From an uncultured Granulicatella sp. (lineage in GTDB: Bacteria; Bacillota; Bacilli; Lactobacillales; Aerococcaceae): a DNA stretch of 12,875 bases. The notes under the pieces are model-generated. The model ran no database searches, was not told the origin of the DNA, and saw nothing but the letters and a program-made list of their open reading frames with translations. The first letter of the stretch is position 1; each line of letters starts with the position of its first letter. Both the position numbers and the translations under genes were made by a program. Shown in pieces: positions 1-6,281 of this stretch. The stretch lies in contig CALATC010000144.1 in the NCBI GenBank assembly GCA_937891475.1, positions 1 through 12,875 of the forward strand, given 5' to 3'.

Positions 1-1
1 A

Positions 2-7
2 TATAAT
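2..7 (+). promoter_or_regulatory. -10 box of promoter for the membrane-protein gene
   Basis: A perfect TATAAT lies at the left edge, about 30 bases before the start codon at 38. This would give a leader of roughly 24 bases. The -35 box would lie outside the window, so the promoter cannot be confirmed. Confidence 0.5.
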
Positions 8-37
8 TTAGTCAATATATTAAAGAAGGAGAATATT

Positions 38-541
38 ATGAAACCATTTAGCAGAAGAATAGAAAAAATCTTAGCGTGGATCGCGAATGTTATTATGATA
101 CTTGTAACAGGTCTACTATCTCTTGGAGCGTTTTCTAGTCAGTTAGAAACAGCATTTAAACAACAAGAATTTGAACCTATCCTTAATAACTTATTACAAG
201 ATCCTGGAGTAGCATCATTGTTAAAAAGCTCAGGTGTAGACATCGTATCATTACTTGTATTATTGGTGAAAGTTTACACAGTAGTTGCGATTGTAGCCTT
301 AGTATTAGCGATAATTGCATCATTTACTATGAGAGCGAGAATCGTATCAGGAATCTTATTCCTACTTTCAGCGATAGTTATCGGAGTAATGACAGTCGGG
401 ATACTACTTCCTGTATACTTACTATACTTCATCGTGGCAGTTATGTTATTTGTGAGAAGACCGCCGAAAAATACTGGTAACGAAGATTTCACACAAACAA
501 CTTTTGACAAACCAGAGATTGACAGATTAGAGTACATGTAA
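38..541 (+). CDS. small four-helix membrane protein, DUF4064-like
   Basis: Predicted 167-residue integral membrane protein of unknown function. The ATG at 38 follows AAGGAG (26-31) with 6-nt spacing. Hydrophobic segments lie near residues 11-32, 69-96, 101-120 and 121-139. A polar loop with many Q, E and D residues (about 35-68) separates helices 1 and 2. The short N-terminus (KPFSRR) and the RRPPK motif after helix 4 are basic, so by the positive-inside rule both ends should be cytoplasmic and the 35-68 loop external. One N-terminal helix, an external loop and three clustered helices with a short charged tail resemble the DUF4064 membrane proteins of Bacilli; I recognise the layout, not a diagnostic motif. 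It appears monocistronic, with a possible promoter just upstream and more than 450 non-coding bases after it. No catalytic residues are evident. Confidence 0.8.
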   Translation: MKPFSRRIEKILAWIANVIMILVTGLLSLGAFSSQLETAFKQQEFEPILNNLLQDPGVASLLKSSGVDIVSLLVLLVKVYTVVAIVALVLAIIASFTMRARIVSGILFLLSAIVIGVMTVGILLPVYLLYFIVAVMLFVRRPPKNTGNEDFTQTTFDKPEIDRLEYM

Positions 542-576
542 AAGAGTATTGTTTAGTATTATCTGGGAATTTTATA

Positions 577-650
577 AACTATTTTATCTAAAGAGCATCA
601 TCGAGGATTAAGATCAACTTCAGATTGCCAACGATAGAATAGTTTTTTTA
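577..650 (+). terminator. weak long-loop terminator-like hairpin after the membrane-protein gene
   Basis: Bases 577-588 (AACTATTTTATC) can pair with 633-644 (GATAGAATAGTT), giving 12 pairs including one G-T. The right arm runs directly into a T-rich tract (643-654). The loop is 44 nt and I see no good internal stem, so folding is uncertain. It could be the terminator of the preceding gene or the 3' end of a short RNA. Confidence 0.35.
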
Positions 651-733
651 TTTTGAAATTATGTCTAATAGGAAAATGTTTTTAAATCCTCTGTTTATTC
701 TAAAGTGAAATTTAATATTAAGATCATCTAAAT

Positions 734-880
734 ATAAAAAATAATTTTTTATAGTTGAGGTGATAGAATCGGTGAATAGCGATTCTATCACAAAGGAAAA
801 TTTGAGACCAAGGCTCAAATTTTAGCCATGAGACCGTGAGGTCTGCTGGCGTCCTAGCTATACGAAAAATTATTTTTTAT
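734..880. other. nested inverted-repeat element: closing stem with three internal hairpins (candidate structured RNA or small intergenic repeat)
   Basis: This is the main content of the 453-bp gene-free stretch 542-994. Bases 734-749 pair perfectly with 865-880 (16 A/T pairs). After a 2-nt bulge (863-864), 750-754 pair with 858-862 (TATAG/CTATA), giving a 21-pair closing stem. Inside are three successive hairpins. The first is 760-771 with 780-791 (12 perfect pairs, 8-nt loop). The second is 797-806 with 814-823 (10 perfect pairs, 7-nt loop). The third is 831-835 with 840-844 (AGACC/GGTCT) around a GTGA loop, extended by GCC (825-827) with GGC (848-850). GTGA would be a GNRA tetraloop if the plus strand is transcribed. 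The third hairpin is much more GC-rich than its surroundings. No ORF spans the element. I do not recognise an RNA or repeat family. The rest of 542-994 shows only AT-rich sequence and the weak hairpin at 577-650. Confidence 0.7.
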
Positions 881-994
881 TTCTTTATTCTACGTCCAAA
901 ACTTTTACGTTCCAATGATTTTTTCTTGCTAATTGTTAGAAATCGTGTTTGAATAAAAGACAAGTAGATTTAATTAAGAAATGGAGGTCATTTG

Positions 995-3919
995 ATGACA
1001 AAAGAATTTAACAGTTTTACACTCGTAGAACAAAAACCATTACCAGATATCCGTTGTGATTACTATTTATACAAACATGACAAAACAGGTGCACAAGTCA
1101 TGTACTTAAAAACAGACGATGACAACAAAGCTTTCTCCATCGCATTCCGCACACCACCATATGATGACAACGGAATTGCTCACATTATCGAACACTCCGT
1201 ATTAAACGGATCAAAAAAATACCCAACAAAAGAACCATTCGTAGAATTATTAAAAGGTTCCCTACAAACATTTTTAAACGCATGGACATTCTCAGATAAA
1301 ACAATGTATCCAGTTGCGTCAAGAAATCAAAAAGACTTCGAGAATTTAATGGACGTTTATTTAGATGCGGTATTTTATCCAAATCTATTATCAAACCCAC
1401 AAATCTTAATGCAAGAAGGATGGCATTATCATTTAGAAAATAAAGACGATGAACTAACCTATAAAGGCGTAGTTTATAACGAAATGAAGGGAGCATTTTC
1501 TCAACCCGAATCAGAATTAAATCGTTTGGTTGAGCCAACATTATTCCCTGATACATTTTATAAACACGTTTCTGGAGGAATGCCAGCTTCAATTCCAACA
1601 TTGACACAAGAAAAATTCATTGATTTCCATCAAACGTATTATCACCCAAGTAATGCTCGAGTAACTTTATATGGGAATTTAGATTTACCTAAAGCAATGG
1701 AACAATTATCAGAATACTTTGATGCTTTTGAAGCAAAAGAAGTTCCATTTGTAGGATACAAACAAGAACCATTTACAAGTGTCAAAGAACTAACAAGTAC
1801 GTATTCTGTTTCTAAAGGAGACTCAACCGAAAATAAAACATTGTTAGAATATGCTTGGGCTACTGGCACAAGTACAAATGGAGAAGAAGGTATTGCTTTA
1901 AGTATTTTAGATGAATTGTTATTAGGTAGTAATACCGCACCATTGAAAAAAGCTTTATTAAAAGCGAATATTGGTAGTGATGTTATGGGTGGGTATTCTG
2001 CTTATACGTATTCTCCAACATTTGAAGTGATTTTAAAAGATACTGATGATGATAAAAAAGAACAATTTGTTCAAATTGTTCAAGATGAATTACAACGTTT
2101 AGTAAAAGAAGGGATTTCTAAAAAAGCAATTCAAGCGGCTTTAAATAAAACAGCTTTCCGTTATAAAGAATTAACAGCTTTAGAAGGAAGCACACCAAAA
2201 GGTGTGATGTATGGAATGAATGCTTTAACAAGTTGGTTATATGATGGAAGTCCATATGTATCCTTTGAATACCAACAACATTTAGATGCCATTCAAGCTA
2301 AAGTTGAAGAAGGATATTTCGAAAATCTTATTCAAAAATATTTATTAGACAATACTCATGCTGCAATCATTACTTTAAAACCAGAACCAGGTTTATTAGA
2401 AGAAAAAGAAGCAGAATTAGCTAAAAAATTAGCAGAGTACAAAGCAAGTTTAAGCGAAGAAGAGTTAGATCAATTAGTGGAAACAACTCAAAAATTAATT
2501 GAAAGACAAGAATCTCCGGATAGACCAGAAGATTTAGCGAAAATTCCGACACTATCCATTGATGATATTCAAAAGAAAGCAACTCATTATCCATTAACCG
2601 TTGAAGAAGGAAAAGATACGCCGACTTTCTTACATTATGAAGACTTCACAGCAGGTATTTCATATGCGAAATATTTCTTTGATATGAGAGGCATTAAAAC
2701 AGAAGAAATTCCAGTAGCGGCGTTTGTCACTGAATTATTAGGTGAAATTAGTACAAAACATTTTGCTGATGAAGACTTAAATACGGAGATGGATTTCTAT
2801 ACAGGTGGAATTTCTACAAATGCTTTTGTCATGACAGAAGATGTTGCGAAAAATGTGTATTATCCATTCTTCACAGTTTCAGGAAAAGCATTGTCACAAT
2901 ATTTACCAAAATTAATTGAATTGGTGGAAGAAATTGTCTTCCGTTCAAACTTGGAAGATTATGATAAGATTAAAGAACTGTTATTAAATACAAAAGCTAA
3001 TTTAGAAATGCATATGAATTATGCTTCGCATACCATTGCTGTACGTCGATTAGAATCATACTATTCAGAAGGCGCAAAATATGCTCAAGCATTAGAAGGT
3101 ATTGATTACTATGATTATATTTCTGATTTAGTGAAGCATTATGATGAAAGAAAAGAAAGCTTTAGTCAACAATTGATGGCTGTACTTCGTCAAATCTTAA
3201 ATATTCATGGAGTGACTGCTACATTTGTCGGAAGTAAAGAAGATTTTGAACAATTTAAAGCTTTATCTCAATCGTTCTTCCAACACTTATCACAAGAAGT
3301 AGTGACACCACAACCATTTATAACTCCTGTTGAAGTATTGAATGAAGGATTTAAGACTGCTCAAGAAATTCAATATGTAGCAAAAGGGTACAATCAAACA
3401 TTACTAGGATTTCCATTTGAAGGATCTAATGCATTCTTACAAACGGTTTTAGGGTTAGATTATTTATGGAATACTGTTCGTGTTAAAGGTGGAGCTTACG
3501 GTGGAATGAGTGTCATTGGTGGAAAAGGTGAAGTAGCTGCTGTTTCATACCGTGATCCAAACTTAGTAGAAACTCTAAAAACTTATGATGGTCAAGTACA
3601 ATATTTAGAAAATTACAATCCATCAAAAGAAGAATTTGAGAAAAATCTCATTGGAACATTTAGTAGTATTGATCGTCCACTTTCTGCAAATCAAAAAGGA
3701 AATATTGCCTTTACTCGCTACTTTACTCATGTGACAAATGAACTTGTTCAAAAGACTCGAGATGAAGTTTTAAATGTAACACCAGAAAAAGTTCGTTCAT
3801 TTGCACCAACAATGGAAAAAGTATTAGCTCAAAATGCTTTTGTAGTAGTGGGTAATGATGTGAAAATTGAACAAAATAAAGAAATTTTCAAAACAATTCG
3901 TTCATTATTCAATGACTAA
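995..3919 (+). CDS. M16C family zinc metalloprotease (insulinase / presequence-protease-like)
   Basis: A 974-residue peptidase of the M16C (PreP) type, which degrades unstructured peptides inside a closed two-halved chamber. The inverted zinc motif HIIEH gives H63, E66 (catalytic base) and H67. The third ligand is E163 in NEMKG, 96 residues after H67, matching the M16C spacing. The C-terminal half carries RVKGGAYG, with R829 and Y835 as the family's substrate-binding pair. The length fits a full single-chain enzyme with four M16 repeats and an M16C-associated middle region. No signal peptide or membrane segment is visible, so it should be cytosolic. I chose ATG 995 over an in-frame TTG at 992 because GGAGGT (983-988) sits 6 nt before the ATG but only 3 nt before the TTG. 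The gene stands alone, with a terminator just after it. The first ~150 codons use more C-ending codons than the rest. Physiological substrates are unknown. Confidence 0.95.
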   Translation: MTKEFNSFTLVEQKPLPDIRCDYYLYKHDKTGAQVMYLKTDDDNKAFSIAFRTPPYDDNGIAHIIEHSVLNGSKKYPTKEPFVELLKGSLQTFLNAWTFSDKTMYPVASRNQKDFENLMDVYLDAVFYPNLLSNPQILMQEGWHYHLENKDDELTYKGVVYNEMKGAFSQPESELNRLVEPTLFPDTFYKHVSGGMPASIPTLTQEKFIDFHQTYYHPSNARVTLYGNLDLPKAMEQLSEYFDAFEAKEVPFVGYKQEPFTSVKELTSTYSVSKGDSTENKTLLEYAWATGTSTNGEEGIALSILDELLLGSNTAPLKKALLKANIGSDVMGGYSAYTYSPTFEVILKDTDDDKKEQFVQIVQDELQRLVKEGISKKAIQAALNKTAFRYKELTALEGSTPKGVMYGMNALTSWLYDGSPYVSFEYQQHLDAIQAKVEEGYFENLIQKYLLDNTHAAIITLKPEPGLLEEKEAELAKKLAEYKASLSEEELDQLVETTQKLIERQESPDRPEDLAKIPTLSIDDIQKKATHYPLTVEEGKDTPTFLHYEDFTAGISYAKYFFDMRGIKTEEIPVAAFVTELLGEISTKHFADEDLNTEMDFYTGGISTNAFVMTEDVAKNVYYPFFTVSGKALSQYLPKLIELVEEIVFRSNLEDYDKIKELLLNTKANLEMHMNYASHTIAVRRLESYYSEGAKYAQALEGIDYYDYISDLVKHYDERKESFSQQLMAVLRQILNIHGVTATFVGSKEDFEQFKALSQSFFQHLSQEVVTPQPFITPVEVLNEGFKTAQEIQYVAKGYNQTLLGFPFEGSNAFLQTVLGLDYLWNTVRVKGGAYGGMSVIGGKGEVAAVSYRDPNLVETLKTYDGQVQYLENYNPSKEEFEKNLIGTFSSIDRPLSANQKGNIAFTRYFTHVTNELVQKTRDEVLNVTPEKVRSFAPTMEKVLAQNAFVVVGNDVKIEQNKEIFKTIRSLFND

Positions 3920-3946
3920 TGATTTGACTTAATTTCAAGTATCGTT

Positions 3947-3984
3947 AAAAGAGGAATTTTCTATTCAGTAGAAATTCCTCTTTT
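3947..3984 (+). terminator. Rho-independent terminator of the M16C peptidase gene
   Basis: Left arm 3947-3963 pairs with right arm 3969-3984, about 16 pairs with a single bulged T and a 5-nt loop. The stem begins AAAAGAGGAA and ends TTCCTCTTTT, so the T-tract is part of the stem. It starts 27 bases after the stop codon. Confidence 0.85.
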
Positions 3985-4032
3985 ATGTTGCAAAATTTTT
4001 ATATTGCTAGAGTGTGCAATTTAGGATTTTGT

Positions 4033-4061
4033 TTGAGTTTTTATGCGTTTAATTATACAAT
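4033..4061 (+). promoter_or_regulatory. sigma-A-type promoter of the lysozyme gene
   Basis: TTGAGT (4033-4038), a 17-nt spacer and TACAAT (4056-4061) lie between the upstream terminator and the start codon at 4101. The predicted transcript has a leader of about 33 nt. No operator was recognised. Confidence 0.65.
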
Positions 4062-4100
4062 GGCAAAGTGAGAGTTTAAGAAAAAGGGGATTTACAGTAA

Positions 4101-5612
4101 ATGAAATTAAGAAATATCGCATTATCATTATCTGCGTTAGTATTATTCACTTTACCAACGGTAGGCGCTCAAGAAGAAAAAGCTCCACAAGGTAAAGGGT
4201 GGCAAACAATTAATGGACAACAATATTTTATAAAAGAAGATGGATCAAAAGTTACGTTTTCATGGATTGATCGTTCGTATGTAGATAAAGACGGCAAAAA
4301 AGTAGTTGGCTCTTTTATTTATGATGAAAATTACAAGTCTTATTTTTATTTGAAAGCAGATGGAAATTATGCTGAAAATCAATGGTTAGAAATTGGTGGC
4401 AAATGGTACTATTTCAAAGAATGGGGCTATATGGCTAAAAGTGAATGGAAAGGGAATTACTATTTAAATCCAAGTGGTGCCATGGCTAAAAAGGAATGGA
4501 TTTATGATAACAAATATAGTTCATATTTCTATTTGAAAGCAGATGGAAAATATGCTGATAAAGAATGGATTCAAGATGGAAATAAATGGTATTACTTACT
4601 ATCAGGTGGTTACTTAGCAACTCGTCAATGGGTCAGTGATTATTTTGTGAACGGTGAAGGGGCTATGATGGCAAAAGAATGGTTATTTGATCCACAATAT
4701 AATGCGATGTTCTATTTAAATGCTGATGGGAAATATGCACGCAGTCAATGGACTCAAATTGATGGAAAATGGTATTATTTCAAGGCGAACGGTGCTAGAG
4801 CTGAAAAAGAATGGGCAGGTAATTATTATTTAGGTGAATCTGGCGTAATGGCAACAGGAGTTGTAACGGTTGGAGATACGAAATATACCTTCTCAGATAC
4901 GGGTGAAATTCAAAAACAAGAACGATTAGAATGGGGTTGGGTTCAAAAGAATGGTCAACGTTATTTCTTAAATCGTCGTCAAGAACAAGTGGGCGGAAGT
5001 GATGCGAAGAAAGTTATCGATGTCAGTGAACATAATGGAAAAATCCAAAATTGGAGTCAAGTTATTAGAGATAATGGAATTGATGGAGTAATTGTTCGTT
5101 TAGGGTATTATGCATATGACGAAGATAAACAATTAGCATATAATATTAAAGAGTTAAACCGCTTAGGAATTCCATATGGAGTGTATTTATATACTTATGC
5201 GGAAAATGAATCAGATGCGGAATTAGAAGCGAAGCATACGATTAAGTTAATGCAAAAATATCATATTCAACCAACATATCCAATTTATTATGATGTTGAA
5301 AACTGGGAATATGTGAATAAAACAAAAGCTGCTCCTAAAGATACAAAAACTTGGGTAAAAATTGTGAATAAATATATGGATACAATGCATAAAGCAGGCT
5401 ATACAAATGTAAGAATTTATAGCTATAAACATTTACTACAAACACGTTTAAATCATCCAGATATTTTAAAATATGTGGACTGGGTAGCTGCTTATACAGA
5501 TGCATTAGATTGGAATAATCCACATTATTCAGGCCCTAAAGGTTGGCAATATACTTCAAGTGAATATCTAAAAGGTATAAACGGTCGAGTAGACGTTAGC
5601 GTTTGGTATTAA
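4101..5612 (+). CDS. secreted choline-binding-type GH25 lysozyme, LytC-like
   Basis: A 503-residue exported peptidoglycan hydrolase that should cleave the MurNAc-GlcNAc bond. Residues 1-23 form a signal peptide (MKLR, hydrophobic core, cleavage likely after VGA). Residues ~30-295 are aromatic, glycine-rich cell-wall-binding repeats of the CW_1 choline/glucan-binding type, with units such as GKWYYFKEWGYMA. Residues ~303-503 are a GH25 domain: VIDVSEHNG (D307), YYDVEN (D398 and E400, the DxE catalytic pair), GWQYTSS and RVDVSVWY at the end (D498). N-terminal repeats followed by a C-terminal GH25 domain at about 500 residues is the layout of pneumococcal LytC, which differs from most GH25 autolysins with C-terminal repeats. 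Choline as the bound ligand is inferred. It has its own promoter, a somewhat distant ribosome site (AAGGGGA, 4084-4090, 10 nt spacing) and a terminator, so it is probably monocistronic. No LPXTG anchor is present. Confidence 0.92.
   Translation: MKLRNIALSLSALVLFTLPTVGAQEEKAPQGKGWQTINGQQYFIKEDGSKVTFSWIDRSYVDKDGKKVVGSFIYDENYKSYFYLKADGNYAENQWLEIGGKWYYFKEWGYMAKSEWKGNYYLNPSGAMAKKEWIYDNKYSSYFYLKADGKYADKEWIQDGNKWYYLLSGGYLATRQWVSDYFVNGEGAMMAKEWLFDPQYNAMFYLNADGKYARSQWTQIDGKWYYFKANGARAEKEWAGNYYLGESGVMATGVVTVGDTKYTFSDTGEIQKQERLEWGWVQKNGQRYFLNRRQEQVGGSDAKKVIDVSEHNGKIQNWSQVIRDNGIDGVIVRLGYYAYDEDKQLAYNIKELNRLGIPYGVYLYTYAENESDAELEAKHTIKLMQKYHIQPTYPIYYDVENWEYVNKTKAAPKDTKTWVKIVNKYMDTMHKAGYTNVRIYSYKHLLQTRLNHPDILKYVDWVAAYTDALDWNNPHYSGPKGWQYTSSEYLKGINGRVDVSVWY
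4314..4862 (+). repeat. three 61-residue (183-bp) tandem super-repeats in the wall-binding domain
   Basis: Residues ~72-254 of the lysozyme consist of three units of 61 residues. Anchors are FIYDENY (72), WIYDNKY (133) and WLFDPQY (194). Each unit continues with FYLxADGxYA, then KWYY, then a YY/YF-V/L-N block and a GxM motif. In DNA the first two units share an identical 20-mer at 4347-4366 and 4530-4549, exactly 183 bp apart. The third unit has diverged more. Confidence 0.8.
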
Positions 5613-5629
5613 TGAATTTAAGAATTATG

Positions 5630-5660
5630 AAAAAAAGTCAGACATAAGTCTGGCTTTTTT
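5630..5660. terminator. bidirectional terminator shared by the lysozyme gene and copY
   Basis: AAAAAAGTCAGAC (5631-5643) pairs with GTCTGGCTTTTTT (5648-5660) around ATAA, with one G-T pair. An A-run before and a T-run after the GC core let it work in both directions. It overlaps the copY stop codon (5659-5661 on the minus strand). Confidence 0.85.
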
Positions 5661-6090
5661 AGTGATGACAACAACGACATTGACCAGGGATACAAGTACA
5701 AGCTAGATGTTCAGGAGCATCGATTTCTTTTTCTTGTAATAATTTTTGTAATTGATGAGTATCGTGTTTTGATAATTGAGCTTTTTGAATGAGTAATGAT
5801 AATAATTCACCTTGTTTTTTTTGGCAAACATGACTTAATAATTCATTGCATTCTATATCTAGTAGTTCTTCTTCTGTTAATGTTGCAATATATTGATAAG
5901 GTCTTTTGGAAGTTGGAATAATAAATTCCTTTTTCAAAAGTCGATTGATGAGAGTTTTTATTGTAGCAGCTTGCCAATTGAAATTTGTAGATAATGCTTC
6001 AATAATAAAAGTACTCGTGCATTTTGGGTTTGCCCATATTACTCGAAGAACTTGTCTTTCTGAAGCACTAATTGTATGAGAAAGTGTCAT
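5659..6090 (-). CDS. copY: CopY/BlaI-family transcriptional repressor, copper-responsive type
   Basis: A 143-residue winged-helix repressor. The N-terminal half (TISASERQVLRVIW, ATIKTLINRLLKK, then PYQYIATLT) is the BlaI/MecI/CopY DNA-binding domain. The C-terminal half is a helical dimerisation region. The protein ends with C-T-C-I-P-G-Q-C-R-C-C-H-H: the CxCx4CxC motif (C131, C133, C138, C140) with which CopY proteins bind Cu(I) or Zn(II), plus an extra Cys and two His. Known CopY proteins bind Zn when repressing and leave DNA when Cu(I) replaces it. I chose ATG 6090 because AAAGGAG lies 7 nt before it; a longer reading from 6147 adds 19 residues without a good ribosome site. Length matches known CopY (about 145). 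No copA or copZ gene is adjacent in the window; it is divergent from nrdIEF. Confidence 0.9.
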   Translation of the reverse strand: MTLSHTISASERQVLRVIWANPKCTSTFIIEALSTNFNWQAATIKTLINRLLKKEFIIPTSKRPYQYIATLTEEELLDIECNELLSHVCQKKQGELLSLLIQKAQLSKHDTHQLQKLLQEKEIDAPEHLACTCIPGQCRCCHH

Positions 6091-6112
6091 TTTTATTCTC
6101 CTTTCTTTGATA

Positions 6113-6126
6113 TTTATTAGTGTAAA
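6113..6126 (-). promoter_or_regulatory. degenerate cop box overlapping the copY -10
   Basis: Read on the minus strand this is TTTACACTAATAAA. Against the CopY operator form TTTACAnnTGTAAA it matches 10 of 12 defined positions, with the second half-site altered (AATAAA for TGTAAA). It covers the predicted copY -10 box, as expected for autorepression. Direct binding is inferred. Confidence 0.4.
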
Positions 6127-6147
6127 TCTGAAAAATCTCTTTGTCAA
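6119..6147 (-). promoter_or_regulatory. copY promoter
   Basis: On the minus strand, consensus TTGACA (6142-6147), a 17-nt spacer and TACACT (6119-6124) precede copY by about 28 bases. The -35 box overlaps the palindrome TCAATATATTGA at 6144-6155. Confidence 0.65.
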
Positions 6148-6157
6148 TATATTGATA
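6142..6157. promoter_or_regulatory. possible distal NrdR-box-like palindrome
   Basis: The core CAATATATTG (6145-6154) fits the NrdR core CwAtATaTwG at all ten positions and lies within a perfect 12-bp palindrome (6144-6155). The outer aca/tgt flanks are missing. Its core starts 30 bp before that of the next box. It overlaps the copY -35, so it may instead be simple promoter sequence. Confidence 0.35.
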
Positions 6158-6171
6158 AAAGATGAATTTTG

Positions 6172-6187
6172 TTACTATATTTTGTGT
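6172..6187. promoter_or_regulatory. NrdR box 1 of nrdIEF
   Basis: TTACTATATTTTGTGT matches the NrdR box (acaCwAtATaTwGtgt) at 13 of 16 positions by my alignment, including the GTGT flank. It lies 94-110 bases before nrdI, where NrdR, the dNTP/ATP-sensing repressor of ribonucleotide reductase genes, would act. Confidence 0.65.
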
Positions 6188-6202
6188 TTGCTTTTTTGTG
6201 AA

Positions 6203-6218
6203 ATACTAAATATAGAAT
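6203..6218. promoter_or_regulatory. NrdR box 2 of nrdIEF
   Basis: ATACTAAATATAGAAT matches the NrdR box at 12 of 16 positions (core 9 of 10). It starts exactly 31 bp after box 1, about three helical turns, which is the usual spacing of paired NrdR boxes. It ends 7 bases before the nrdI -35 box. Confidence 0.6.
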
Positions 6219-6225
6219 GTTTTGG

Positions 6226-6254
6226 TTGATATAAGACTGGAAAGTAGATATAAT
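6226..6254 (+). promoter_or_regulatory. nrdIEF promoter
   Basis: TTGATA (6226-6231), a 17-nt spacer and a perfect TATAAT (6249-6254) form a strong vegetative promoter 27 bases before nrdI. A second, weaker set lies upstream: TTGATA (6152-6157), 18 nt, TATATT (6176-6181). Its -10 lies inside NrdR box 1. Confidence 0.8.
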
Positions 6255-6281
6255 AGGGAGGTATGAAATAGAGGAGTAAGT

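Noticed and set aside
11..21. GTCAATATATT shared with 6143-6153
   Set aside because: An 11-bp match of AT-rich sequence in a different position relative to its promoter. The first copy is not palindromic and lacks a partner box, so a common operator is not supported.
607..726. 10-bp direct repeat ATTAAGATCA at 607-616 and 717-726
   Set aside because: It is short and AT-rich, with no matching flanks or element between the copies, so chance is sufficient.
734..880. tRNA or tRNA-like cloverleaf
   Set aside because: The closing stem plus three hairpins resembles a cloverleaf only in topology. Stem lengths (21, 12, 10 and 5 pairs) and absent T-loop/anticodon features rule out a tRNA.
992..994. 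TTG as the start of the M16C peptidase gene
   Set aside because: The ribosome site GGAGGT is only 3 nt from TTG but 6 nt from the ATG at 995, which gives normal spacing.
6091..6147. 19-residue N-terminal extension of the copY reading frame
   Set aside because: ATG 6090 has a proper AAAGGAG site 7 nt away. The extension covers the predicted -10 box and overlaps the -35 box of the copY promoter, and CopY family length fits the shorter form.
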